Positions 26,784 to 35,052 are shown, numbered from the stretch's first letter. The stretch: DNA of 64,000 bases from Pseudoxanthobacter soli DSM 19599 (GCF_900148505.1 NZ_FRXO01000002.1:558001-622000), one strand, 5' to 3'. Numbers and translations: made by a program. Notes: a model not told the origin generated them from the letters alone.

Positions 26784-27494
26784 TCAGGCCTGTGCCGCGT
26801 CGCGCGCCGGGTTCGGCACCAGCTTGTAGCCGCCGCCTTCGGTCACGAGCAGTTCCGCCGAGGAGGGATCGCGCTCGATCTTCTGGCGCAGGCGATAGAT
26901 GTGGGTTTCGAGCGTGTGGGTGGTCACGCCCGAATTGTAGCCCCAGACCTCGTGCAGCAGCACGTCGCGCCCGATCGCCTTCTCGCCGGAGCGATAGAGG
27001 AACTTCAGGATGGCCGTTTCCTTCTCGGTCAGGCGCACCTTCGAACCGCGCTCGTCCACCAGAAGCTTGGCGCTCGGGCGGAAGGTGTAGCGGCCGATGG
27101 AGAACGTCGCGTCCTCGCTCTGCTCGAACTGGCGCAGGTGGGCGCGGATGCGCGCGAGCAGCACCGCGAACTTCACGGGCTTCGTCACGTAGTCGTTGGC
27201 GCCCGATTCGAGGCCGAGAATGGTGTCGGCCTCGCCCTCGTGGCCCGTAACCACGATCACCGGCGCCTTGAAACCGTTACGCCGCAGAAGCTTGACCGCC
27301 TCGCGGCCGTCGAGATCGGGCAGCCCGACATCCATCAGCACGAGGTCGACAGGGGTGCCGCGGATGAACTGGATCGCTTCGGCTGCGGTTTCGGCCTGGA
27401 CGGGGGCGAACTCGTCCGTCAGCGCCAACTGCTCGGAAAGCGCCGAGCGCAGGTCCGGGTCGTCGTCGACGATCAGGATCGTGCGGGTCGTCAT
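26784..27494 (-). CDS. OmpR-family response regulator
   Basis: A 236-residue two-component regulator. The receiver domain is residues 1-120 with the acidic pocket IVDDDPD (Asp10-12), phospho-acceptor Asp55 in VLMDVGLPD, the Thr of VVTGHEG and the Lys of YVTKPV. The OmpR winged helix spans 140-230 (LTEKETAILKFLYRSGEKAI, GVTTHTLETHIYRLRQKIE, GGGYKLV). ATG 27494 has GGAGGA ten bases upstream; ATG 27518 has none. No histidine kinase is adjacent, so it is an orphan. Its neighbours are a cNMP-binding protein and a divergent YkuD protein, an order I associate with rhizobial genomes; an envelope or cell-cycle role is a guess. Confidence 0.88.
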   Translation of the reverse strand: MTTRTILIVDDDPDLRSALSEQLALTDEFAPVQAETAAEAIQFIRGTPVDLVLMDVGLPDLDGREAVKLLRRNGFKAPVIVVTGHEGEADTILGLESGANDYVTKPVKFAVLLARIRAHLRQFEQSEDATFSIGRYTFRPSAKLLVDERGSKVRLTEKETAILKFLYRSGEKAIGRDVLLHEVWGYNSGVTTHTLETHIYRLRQKIERDPSSAELLVTEGGGYKLVPNPARDAAQA

Positions 27495-27821
27495 CGTGCG
27501 GTTATCCTCCACCGTCATCTTGGGCGCCCGGGAGCTGCCTGCATCCGCCGGGCCGGACTTGCGCCGGACTCGCGACCGGACGGAACGCGGCATCGGCGCT
27601 CTACGGCCCTGCCGTCCCGCCGCGGCATCCGCCGGAACACGCCCGGCGAGCCGAATCGGCCGCTTTTTCCTTGCACTCTGTTTTCGGTTATTTCACGCCG
27701 GACGCCAGAGCGGCCGTTCTCACAATATCGTATCCTCGCGCCCGGCCCAACCCGCGGCGGCCGGGATTTCAGGGCATGGTTCGCCGCCAGGCGGCGCCAG
27801 ACCGGGCGGGCCGGCGTACCG

Positions 27822-27934
27822 GCCGACAGGAAATCGATCCGGATTCAAGGGCTTGTGCACGATCCTGCCGCACAGGCAGGGGCAATGCGGGCGCGCGTCG
27901 ATCCGCAGGGATTATGCTATAGCGCGCGGACCGA
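27822..27934 (-). repeat. Degenerate RIME-like repeat between the response regulator and the YkuD gene
   Basis: CGACAGGAAATCGATCCGGATTCAAGGGCTTG matches the conserved link of the reverse-oriented family with a few changes (positions 27823-27854), and GGGATTATGCTATAGCG at the far end matches the GGATATGCTCTAG terminus. The palindrome A region between has diverged. It ends 24 bp before the YkuD start. Confidence 0.6.
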
Positions 27935-27958
27935 ACCGAAACACGGAGACACGGGGAC

Positions 27959-28540
27959 ATGCCGTTCGTGCCGATTCCAGGCCTCCAGCGCCCGCAGCGC
28001 CGGGGCGGGACGCCCCCGAGGCGGCCGGCGGTCTTGGTGGTACGCCCCCGTCCGGGCCGGCCGCGGCAGGGTCTGCTCGCCTTCGCGGGAACCGTCTGGC
28101 CGTGCGCCCTCGGCACCGGCGGCATCCGCCACATCAAGCGCGAGAGCGACGGCGGCACGCCGGCCGGACGGCACGCGCTGATGGCCCTGCTGTGGCGCGC
28201 GGACAGGACGCGCCGGCCCGCGAGCCCGTTGCCGTCGCGGGCCGCGCGCCCCGGCGACGGCTGGTGCGACGCCCCCGCCGACGGCCGCTACAACAGGTTC
28301 GTGCGGCTGCCGTTCGCGCCCTCCCACGAGACGCTGATGCGGGAAGACGGGCTCTACGATATCGTCGTCGTCCTCGACTTCAACATCACCCGGCGCGTGG
28401 CCGGGCGCGGCAGTGCGATCTTCCTGCACTGCGCCCGGCCGGGGCTGGAGCCGACCGCCGGCTGTGTCGCGCTGCCGCGCGAGACGCTGGCCCGGCTCCT
28501 GAGCCGCCTGCCGGCGCGCGCGGTACTGGTCGTGCCATGA
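27959..28540 (+). CDS. YkuD-family L,D-transpeptidase-like protein
   Basis: A 193-residue protein of the YkuD fold without an obvious signal peptide. Family signatures: GGIRHIKRESDGGTPAGRH, GWCDAPADGRYNR, RLPFAPSHETLMR, YDIVVVLDFN and the active site IFLHCARPGLEPTAGCVAL (His, and Cys of AGC). YkuD enzymes form or edit L,D-crosslinks in peptidoglycan. Without an N-terminal export signal its location is unclear; Arg/Pro-rich residues 1-40 do not resemble a normal leader. CGGGGAC lies just before the ATG. It is divergent from the response regulator, which could control it. Confidence 0.8.
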   Translation: MPFVPIPGLQRPQRRGGTPPRRPAVLVVRPRPGRPRQGLLAFAGTVWPCALGTGGIRHIKRESDGGTPAGRHALMALLWRADRTRRPASPLPSRAARPGDGWCDAPADGRYNRFVRLPFAPSHETLMREDGLYDIVVVLDFNITRRVAGRGSAIFLHCARPGLEPTAGCVALPRETLARLLSRLPARAVLVVP

Positions 28541-29145
28541 TGACGGTGACATGAAAGCGGTGGCCTGAGCCCCAAAGCGGCGACGCAAACGGCGCGCCGG
28601 CCGCATTGCGGTCTCGTTGCCGCCGAACTCCTCGGGCACGAAGGATCGCCGGCTTCCGGCGGACGATCCCGGCGATCCGGAACAAGCTCTTTGCCGTGAT
28701 GACATTTCTCGACCAATATTCACGTCTGCGTGGGTTCGACGTCAGCTTCGCGCAGGGTCCGGCGGCCAGAGTGCCGTTGTCGATCCTGCTGCGCCGCCGC
28801 TGCCCCCCGGCAGGCGCAACCGGATCGGCACCGGCTCGCCGGCTGACGGAGGCAACTTCGTCCGGCAATGGGTCGGCGGATGCGGCGTGCGGAGCATCTG
28901 CACCGGGCGTGGAGCATGGCAGCGCAGGCCGTTTCACGGCCCGTGCGCCATGCTCCGAACCGACGACGGACGCGGGGCGGTCGCCCGGCCGGGTGAACCC
29001 CGGCCGACGGGCGGACGCGCCGGGTCGACATCGCCAGCCGATTCACACGGTCGAACAGGCCGGCGGGGATACGGCCCCTACGAGGCGTGTGCGCGACCCC
29101 GCGGGCGCGCGTAGCCGGATCCAGACACGGAGCCTATCGTCCGAA
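28541..29145. other. 605 bp gap containing a strong 46-nt hairpin (28911-28956)
   Basis: No convincing gene, although an open frame runs through in phase with the next gene. GGAGCATGGC (28911-28920) pairs perfectly with GCCATGCTCC (28947-28956), and an inner stem GGCCGT-TTC-ACGGCC continues it after a small bulge. It is 370 bp beyond the YkuD stop and 190 bp before the next start, so it could be a late terminator, a structured leader or a remnant of another palindromic repeat. Confidence 0.5.
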
Positions 29146-30390
29146 ATGCCCGGTCCCGACACATGCGGCCTCGAACCTTCCCGTCTCCATCCGGACGGCC
29201 ATGATTCGGACGGTCTCCATCCGGACGACCTCGATCCGGGCGGTCGCTTCAGGTCCGCGCCGGAGACGGCTCCCGCCGGCCGCCTTGCCCGCTTCCTCGC
29301 CGGCGCGGCCCTGCCCGCCGCGATCCCCGCCCTCGCCGCGGCGGTGCTGGCGCTCGGCGGCGCCCCCGAGGCCCGCGCGCAATATCCGATGGCGAGCCCC
29401 GGCGTGATGTGGTGGGGGCAGCCGCCGCGCAACCCGACACCGCCGGAAATCCCGCCCTACGAGCGCGGCTTCATCAATGCCCAGATCGCCAACGCGATGG
29501 AGTTCGCCCCGGCGAACACGCCGCGGACGATTCCGATTCCGTCCGGCGCGAGCATGACCATCCGGGCATCGGCGCCCTATGCCGGCCCGGGACCGCAAGG
29601 GCGCTGCCGGACCTTTTCCTATCAGTATCGCGGCTCGACCGGCCTGCACATGACGGTGCGCGGCGAGCGCTGCCGGCTGCCGAGCGACGACTGGGTCGCA
29701 CCCGGCGCCGACACCGCGTTCATCTCGCCCCCTCCCCCGCCGCCGCCACCGCCGCCACCGCCTGCGCCGCCGGTGATGGTGGTGCCGCCGCCGGTCGTCG
29801 GAGCGCCGTTGCCACCGCCCGTGGTGGTGCCGGCACCGCCGCGCGTCGCCACAACGCCTCCTCGCGTCGCCACCGCGCCGCCGCGCACCGCGCCCGCTCC
29901 GAAGCCGTCGAAGCCGCCGCCGTCAGCCGCGGTGCCGCCGCCGATTCCGACCGTGATCCTGCCGCTGCCGCGGCCGGGCGACGAGCCGCCGCCGGAGCAG
30001 GTGGCCGCACAGCCCGCCACCCCGGAGGCCCCGCCGCCGGCTCCCGCGCCGGCCCCGGCCGAGCCGCCGGCCCCCGTGGTACAAACGGAGCCGCCGCCCC
30101 AGGAGGATGTCCAGGCGCCGCCGATCTCCCAGGAGAACGACCCGCAGGTCATCAGCATGCTGTCGAACCTGCGCTATCTCGACAGCGGCACGACGCCGAC
30201 GCCGGATCAGGTGAAGTCGGCGATCGGCACCTTCGAGAGCGACGAGGGCATCACCCAGCCGCTTTCGCTCAATGCGCTGCAAAGCCGGCTGATGCTGGCG
30301 CAGGGCCGGCTTTTGAAGTTCGCGCCGTGCGCGGCGCCCATCGGCACCGGCGAGGAGACCATCTTCGGGGTGTGCGTCTCGAACAACTGA
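29146..30390 (+). CDS. Secreted proline-rich envelope protein of unknown function
   Basis: About 414 residues; not recognised as a named family. The first 40 residues include degenerate HPDG/HPDD repeats. A signal-peptide-like segment follows (LARFLAGAALPAAIPALAA, cleavage near EARAQ). A folded region of about 75-190 contains two Cys (GRCRTFSYQYRGSTGLHM and GERCRLPSDDW, a possible disulfide). Residues about 195-340 are a poly-Pro linker with a 12-residue proline run. The C-terminal 75 residues are again folded (ISMLSNLRYLDSG, IGTFESDEG, two Cys), somewhat like a peptidoglycan-binding helical repeat. The ATG at 29146 is uncertain because the signal lies unusually far in. An envelope-spanning or wall-associated role is inferred from the layout. 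Confidence 0.65.
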   Translation: MPGPDTCGLEPSRLHPDGHDSDGLHPDDLDPGGRFRSAPETAPAGRLARFLAGAALPAAIPALAAAVLALGGAPEARAQYPMASPGVMWWGQPPRNPTPPEIPPYERGFINAQIANAMEFAPANTPRTIPIPSGASMTIRASAPYAGPGPQGRCRTFSYQYRGSTGLHMTVRGERCRLPSDDWVAPGADTAFISPPPPPPPPPPPPAPPVMVVPPPVVGAPLPPPVVVPAPPRVATTPPRVATAPPRTAPAPKPSKPPPSAAVPPPIPTVILPLPRPGDEPPPEQVAAQPATPEAPPPAPAPAPAEPPAPVVQTEPPPQEDVQAPPISQENDPQVISMLSNLRYLDSGTTPTPDQVKSAIGTFESDEGITQPLSLNALQSRLMLAQGRLLKFAPCAAPIGTGEETIFGVCVSNN

Positions 30391-30514
30391 ACAGGCGCCC
30401 GCCCGACGCGGCGGGACCTGATGCGGCGGGACAGGACGGCGCGCCTTCCGGGTCGGCCGTTTTCGCCGCTCCGCGCAAGGCCGCGGTTCGAGGCCGCGGT
30501 TCGAGGCCGAAGGA

Positions 30515-30577
30515 CTCTTCAAGGGCGTGATGATATCGCCGTCGTTCGGACCGCATCGGTTCGAACGCGATATGCCC
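30515..30577 (-). repeat. Degenerate fragment of the RIME-like repeat
   Basis: GATATCGCCGTCGTTCGGAC and GGTTCGAACGCGATATGCCC recall palindrome A of the reverse-oriented family (compare copy 7 at 54594-54711, which drifts the same way). It lies between two converging genes. The match is partial and could be coincidental. Confidence 0.4.
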
Positions 30578-30642
30578 GCGTGGACCGGGCGAAGCCGCAG
30601 GCTTCGGAAGCCTCGGCGTGGCCCTCGCCGGGCCGCGCGTCC

Positions 30643-32097
30643 TCAGCCCTGGCCGGGAAGGAAGCGGACCGTGAGCGGCTGCTCGATGGAGCGCACCTCG
30701 ACCGTCGTCGCGTCGCCGATCGGCACCACCACCTGTTCGCGGCCGACGATGGTGTAGACCGTGCCGTCCACCCGCAGCCGGAACGGGCCATTGGCGGAGA
30801 TGATCGCCGGCCCGTCGGAGAACACCGCCGGATCGACCGGCAGATTGGTCCAGTTGGTGCTGGCCTGCACTTCGATACCGGAGGTCAGGAAGCCCGCCGT
30901 CTTCAGCCAAGACCGACCGTAGACCGCCGCGAGCACCACGAGGCAGGTGACGACCGCGAGCTGGATCACCCGCGTGCGCCGGGCGGTGCGAACGAACTGG
31001 GCCGGCGTTTCCTGCCGGGGCGGCGGCGGAGGAGGAGGAGCGGATCGCGCCGCGGACTTTGCCTTCGAAGGCTTCGCCCCCCCACGCAGCCTGCCGCGCA
31101 GCGGACCCGGCCAGAGCGACTTCAGCCAGCCGGGCTTGCCATCGCCACGGGCGGCCGGTGCGGCCTCGGCGGGCCTCGCGCCGGCCGAGAACCCCGCGCC
31201 GGCGGCAGCACCGAGGGCCGCACCAGACGCGCTGCCGGCCGAAGAGGCCTGGGGCGCGAAGGCCGGCGCCTCCACCGCAGGCGCCCCGGCGGCGGTGGTT
31301 TCTTCGCCGGAGGCCGCCGCGTCGCCTTCCGCCTTCTCCGCCGCGATGTCCGCGCCGGGCTTGACGTCTTCCAGCGCGGCATCGAACGAGGGTTTCGTCT
31401 CCTCGGGTGCGTCGGTTGCGAATTTCGGCGTGAGATCGGATTTCGGCTGCGGCACGGCCGGGGAGAACGCCGCTTCGCCGGCAGGTTCTCCGGCCATGAC
31501 GTCTTCCGGCGCGGATTCCGTCGGCTCGGGTTCGACAGCCGCGACTTCGGGCTCCGCCCCGGACTTGGATTCGGATCCGGAAACGTCGAAGACAGGCTCG
31601 ATCCGTCCATCTTCGAGGTCCGGTTCGACCGCCGCCGCAGAAGCCGCGGCGGTTGCGGCCGACACGGCCGGTTCGGCTTCGAGGGCCTCGCCGCCGACGT
31701 CCGCCGCCACCCGATCCGGCGCGAGGCCGTCACGCGCGGCGATCACCTCCGGTTCGTCGGCATCGGTCCCGCCGGAAGCGGCGCCCGGTGCGTCCGCACG
31801 CGCGGCTTCGGACTCATCCGCGGCTTCGGCAGCGACGGCGGCCGGCGAGGCGGCCGGGGCCGGCTCGGCGGCGCGCACGTCCTCGCCCGCGGCGTCAGTG
31901 CCGGCGCCATCGGCGCCCGGCGCCTCGTGGGTCTCGGCAACCGCGTCGGCTTCGGCGGCCGCCGGCTGCTCTTCCATTGGATGGATCGAGTTCGATGCGC
32001 CGCAATGCGGGCAGCTGCGGCCTTGCGCAAACAGGGGCTCGCCGCATTCGAAACACCGGAAGCGGGCAACGGCCGGCCTGATCGAGGAAGAAGACAT
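30643..32097 (-). CDS. Zinc-ribbon, single-pass membrane protein with a long acidic disordered linker
   Basis: A 484-residue protein, not recognised as a family. Residues about 14-36 form a zinc ribbon (CFECGEPLFAQGRSCPHCG: two CxxC pairs). Residues about 40-330 are Ala/Glu/Asp/Pro-rich and surely disordered. A basic stretch (LRGGAKPSKAKSAARS) and a proline run precede one transmembrane helix near 385-405 (VIQLAVVTCLVVLAAVYG). The last 80 residues form a small extracytoplasmic domain (RLRVDGTVYTIVGREQVVVPIG). The start is ATG 32097, with two GTG codons directly before it. The plan suggests a cytoplasmic zinc finger wired through the membrane; function unknown. Confidence 0.7.
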   Translation of the reverse strand: MSSSSIRPAVARFRCFECGEPLFAQGRSCPHCGASNSIHPMEEQPAAAEADAVAETHEAPGADGAGTDAAGEDVRAAEPAPAASPAAVAAEAADESEAARADAPGAASGGTDADEPEVIAARDGLAPDRVAADVGGEALEAEPAVSAATAAASAAAVEPDLEDGRIEPVFDVSGSESKSGAEPEVAAVEPEPTESAPEDVMAGEPAGEAAFSPAVPQPKSDLTPKFATDAPEETKPSFDAALEDVKPGADIAAEKAEGDAAASGEETTAAGAPAVEAPAFAPQASSAGSASGAALGAAAGAGFSAGARPAEAAPAARGDGKPGWLKSLWPGPLRGRLRGGAKPSKAKSAARSAPPPPPPPRQETPAQFVRTARRTRVIQLAVVTCLVVLAAVYGRSWLKTAGFLTSGIEVQASTNWTNLPVDPAVFSDGPAIISANGPFRLRVDGTVYTIVGREQVVVPIGDATTVEVRSIEQPLTVRFLPGQG

Positions 32098-32178
32098 CAC
32101 CACCGCGGATCCGGATTGAAATACGTGGTTCCATTATCGCGGATCGGGCCGAACGAGACAATCGCGGATCGGCCCCGA

Positions 32179-33924
32179 TCAGGCCGGACGATGCTGTAAA
32201 GCGTCCCGGATTTCGGCCGAAGCTTGCCTGCGCGCAAGGTTACGCCCGCCCGCGCTCGCGCGCGCCAGCACGATCACCGGAACCAGCCCGACGGCGACGA
32301 TGGCCAGCGCCGCCAGCGCGCCATCCTCGAAGCGCTCGCGCGAGGCGGCATTGAACACCGTGGTCGCCAGAGTCTCGAAATTGAACGGCCTGAGCAGCAC
32401 GGTCGCCGGCAGTTCCTTCATCGTCTCGACGAACACGATCAGGCCCGCGGTGGCGATCGAGGGCCGGAGCAGCGGCAGCAGCACGTCGCGGAGCGTGCCG
32501 GCGGCGCTGCGGCCGAGTGTGCGGGCCGCCATGTCGAGGTGGGGGGAAAGCCGGCCGAGGCCGGTCTCGACATTGCCGATCGGCACCGCCAGGAACCGGA
32601 CGCAATAGGCATAGACGAGCCCCGCGCCGGAGCCGGCGAGCATCAGACCGGCGGCGAGCCCGAACAGGTCGCGCAGCGTGCGGGCCAGCGCCGCGTCGAG
32701 GCTCGAAAGCGGCATGAGGATGCCGACCGCCAGCACCGTGCCCGGCACCGCATAGCCGATGGAGGCGATTGCGGCCCCGACCCGTGGCCAGCGCCCCGGC
32801 TTCAGCCGCACGGCATAGGCGACCGCCGCGCCGGCGGCGACCGTGGAGACGGCCGCGACGATGGCGAGCGAGATGCTGTGGAACCCCGCGAGCGCCAGCG
32901 CGGGATCGGAAGCCTGGTCGAGCCGGCGCAACGCCGAGCGCGCCAGCACGAGCGCCGGCAGCACGAACCCGGCCACCACCGGCAGGGCGCAGAACGCCGC
33001 GACGGCGAGCCCCCGGCCCCTCGGCAGCGGCCGCGGCACCACGACGGCGGCCCGGCTGCCGGCGTGAAAGCGCTGGCGGCGCCGGGCGGCGCGTTCCACC
33101 GCGACGAGGGCGAACATCGCCGCGAGCATCGCGACGGAAATCTGCGCCGCGCCGGCCAGCGAATTTCGGTTGAGCCAAGTGTCGTAGACGGAAACCGTCA
33201 GCGTGCGCACCCCGAGATATTGCACCGCGCCGATGTCGTTGAGGCTTTCCATCAGCGCCAGCGAAATGCCGACCGCGATCGCCGGGCGGGCGAGCGGCAG
33301 CGCCACGCGGAAGAACAGCCGCCAGGGGCCAGCGCCGAGGGTGCGCGCCACGTCGAGCGCGGCGGCGGACTGCATCAGGAAGGTCGCCCGGGCGCTGAGA
33401 TAGACATAGGGATAGAGCACCGTGCCCATGACGAACACGGCGCCGCCGAGGGTCCGCACCTCCGGGAACCAGTAGTCGCGCTTGGAGGTCACCCCCAGCA
33501 CCGCCCGCAGGCCGGACTGCACCGGGCCGGCGAAATCGAGCAGTTCCACCGCCGCGAACGCGGCGATGTAGGTCGGCACCGCCAGCGGCAGCAGCAGCGC
33601 CCAGTCCAGCACCCTGCGGCCGGGGAAGCGATACATCGTGACCGCCCAGGCCGCGCCGACGCCGACCACACCGGTGACGATGCCGATGCCCGCCATCAGC
33701 CAGGCGGTCTCGGCGATGGCCCGCGGCAGCACCGTGGAGACGAGGTGCGACCACACGCCGTCAGAAGGCCCGAACGCCAGAACGACGACGGCGACGAGGG
33801 GCGCGAGCGCGGCGGCGGCCAGCACGGCGACCGCGACGGACCAGCCCGGCTCATGCCGGCGCACGGCCGGCATAGCAGCCGCGCCGCCTGCCGCTCGCGC
33901 GGTCTCGCACCCGTCTCCGGCCAT
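32179..33924 (-). CDS. Iron-type ABC transporter permease (FbpB-like, fused double domain)
   Basis: A 581-residue inner-membrane permease with about 12 helices in two homologous halves, each with the ABC inner-membrane signature (EAA loop: ARTLGAGPWRLFFRVALPLARPAI in the first half, ARTLGRSAAGTLRDVLLPLLRPSI in the second). LPLAVPTYIAAF, LMESLNDIGAVQYLGVRTL and FVETMKELPATVLLRPFNFETLA are typical of ferric-iron FbpB/SfuB permeases. GGAGG precedes the ATG. No substrate-binding protein or ATPase lies beside it, so it is an orphan or its partners are elsewhere. It is followed by the unrelated zinc-ribbon gene. Confidence 0.88.
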   Translation of the reverse strand: MAGDGCETARAAGGAAAMPAVRRHEPGWSVAVAVLAAAALAPLVAVVVLAFGPSDGVWSHLVSTVLPRAIAETAWLMAGIGIVTGVVGVGAAWAVTMYRFPGRRVLDWALLLPLAVPTYIAAFAAVELLDFAGPVQSGLRAVLGVTSKRDYWFPEVRTLGGAVFVMGTVLYPYVYLSARATFLMQSAAALDVARTLGAGPWRLFFRVALPLARPAIAVGISLALMESLNDIGAVQYLGVRTLTVSVYDTWLNRNSLAGAAQISVAMLAAMFALVAVERAARRRQRFHAGSRAAVVVPRPLPRGRGLAVAAFCALPVVAGFVLPALVLARSALRRLDQASDPALALAGFHSISLAIVAAVSTVAAGAAVAYAVRLKPGRWPRVGAAIASIGYAVPGTVLAVGILMPLSSLDAALARTLRDLFGLAAGLMLAGSGAGLVYAYCVRFLAVPIGNVETGLGRLSPHLDMAARTLGRSAAGTLRDVLLPLLRPSIATAGLIVFVETMKELPATVLLRPFNFETLATTVFNAASRERFEDGALAALAIVAVGLVPVIVLARASAGGRNLARRQASAEIRDALQHRPA

Positions 33925-33992
33925 CAGACCTCCAAGCCCCGACGGACGGGAACGGCATCTTGCCCGTCTTCGTCCCGCCCATCCCCCGGGTC

Positions 33993-34108
33993 AGAGCGCT
34001 CTCCGATCGGATGGCCTCATCCGATCGACCAGAAATCGCTCCAGATTCAAAGGGTTGAGCATATCCTTGTCGTTCAGATCGAACCGATCTGAACGGGATA
34101 TGCTCTAG
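33993..34108 (-). repeat. RIME-like dispersed repeat, copy 4 (reverse, full length)
   Basis: A 116 bp reverse copy from AGAGCGCTCTCCGATCGG to GGATATGCTCTAG with both palindromes intact. It lies 68 bp upstream of the iron-type permease and 137 bp from copy 5, which has the opposite orientation. Confidence 0.92.
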
Positions 34109-34197
34109 GCGCCCGCGGGGCGGCGAGTCAATCGCTCCGCGGGAAAATCCGCTGTCGCCCCAACAGTCTGGAGGAAATCCAAAGTGGCATCGTTGGC

Positions 34198-34238
34198 CAA
34201 AAAAGCAGACGGCGCGGATGCCTCGCATCCGCGCCGTC
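34198..34238 (-). terminator. Strong intrinsic terminator downstream of peptide gene 2
   Basis: GACGGCGCGGATGC and its perfect complement (34208-34238) form a 14 bp stem with a 3-base loop. On the reverse strand it is followed by TGCTTTTTTGG, a good U-tract. Reading direction matches the peptide gene at 34391-34684, so the transcript would include repeat copy 5. Confidence 0.88.
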
Positions 34239-34245
34239 CCCGGGG

Positions 34246-34361
34246 CTAGAGCATATCCCGTTCAGATCGAACCGATCTGCACGACAAGGATATGCTCTAG
34301 CTTTTGAATCTGGAGCGATTTCTGGTCGATCGGATGAGTCCATCAGATCGGAAAGCGCTCT
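34246..34361 (+). repeat. RIME-like dispersed repeat, copy 5 (forward, full length)
   Basis: A 116 bp forward copy from CTAGAGCATATCCCG to AAAGCGCTCT. One base of palindrome A is changed (GATCTGCACG). It sits between the stop of peptide gene 2 and its terminator, hence inside the transcribed 3' region. Confidence 0.92.
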
Positions 34362-34390
34362 AACCCCTGAAATCCCGTCGTCGCCGCGCG

Positions 34391-34684
34391 TCAGATGTGG
34401 TCTTCGACCCAGTTGGCCGCACCGCCGACGATGCCGCCATCGACGGCGCCGCTGCCGCCATAAGCCACCGAAGCGATCGCCGCCCCGCCCACGATCTCGG
34501 CCGCCGTCGCCCCGGCTGCCAGCGCGAACGGCGCGGAGGCGACCGCCGCGGTGACCGCGGCCCCGACACCGACCACCGCGCCCACACCGGCACCGATCGC
34601 GGAGAGGCTGATGCCCCCGTTGATCTCGTCCAGCGCGGAATCATCGATCTTGGAAGCAAAAGAATGCTTGGAGATATTCATCAT
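34391..34684 (-). CDS. Double-glycine-leader, Gly/Ala-rich microcin-like peptide 2
   Basis: A 97-residue precursor. Leader residues 1-24 end in IDDSALDEINGG, a textbook double-glycine cleavage site for a peptidase C39 exporter. The 73-residue core begins ISLSAIGAGVGAVVGVG, is Gly/Ala/Val-rich with several GxxxG spacings and no Cys, and ends in NWVEDHI. It is paralogous to the peptide at 13825-14127: the first residues of both cores follow IS--(I)GA-(A/V)GAVVG, and both end with a Trp and acidic residues. GAGAG precedes the doubled ATG. The upstream 170 bases are AT-rich, and an intrinsic terminator lies about 150 bp after the stop. A class II microcin/bacteriocin-like role is inferred; no exporter or immunity gene was found beside it. 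Confidence 0.8.
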   Translation of the reverse strand: MMNISKHSFASKIDDSALDEINGGISLSAIGAGVGAVVGVGAAVTAAVASAPFALAAGATAAEIVGGAAIASVAYGGSGAVDGGIVGGAANWVEDHI

Positions 34685-35052
34685 CGCTCTCGCGCGCAGT
34701 TATCAACATTCGAAATTCTTCAGAACTCATGTTCTGACGATTAGAATCTATCCGCGATGCCTGTGAGGAACAACTTAATTATAGTTCATGAAAGCATCGT
34801 CGTTCGATATTCAAGACTAGGGCAAAATAAAGACGTCCAAGCGCGAAGGTCGCGGCAAAAGATGGCGGCCTCGACGGCGAGCCGACCGTCCCGGTACCAA
34901 TCGTCCGGGCACCAGCGGTCCCGGCGCCAAAGGTCCCGGCGCAAAGCCGCGCGGCGGGAACGCACGATTCGTCCCGGCGCGGCCACATGCCCGCGCCCGA
35001 GGGGCCGCGCGCGCAGGGGGGATGCGCGCACAAGGGCGACGCGTACGAGAGA
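34685..35052. other. AT-rich leader of peptide gene 2 plus unassigned GC-rich sequence
   Basis: Bases about 34700-34860 are strikingly AT-rich for this genome (AATTATAGTTCATG, GGCAAAATAAAGACG) and include the likely promoter of peptide gene 2. The rest, up to the stop of the next gene, contains degenerate GGTCCCGGCG-like direct repeats near 34895-34945 and no recognisable gene. Confidence 0.5.

Noticed and set aside
32224-34092. A 622-residue open frame on the + strand opposite the iron-type permease
   Set aside because: Antisense artefact; the permease on the reverse strand shows complete transporter motifs.
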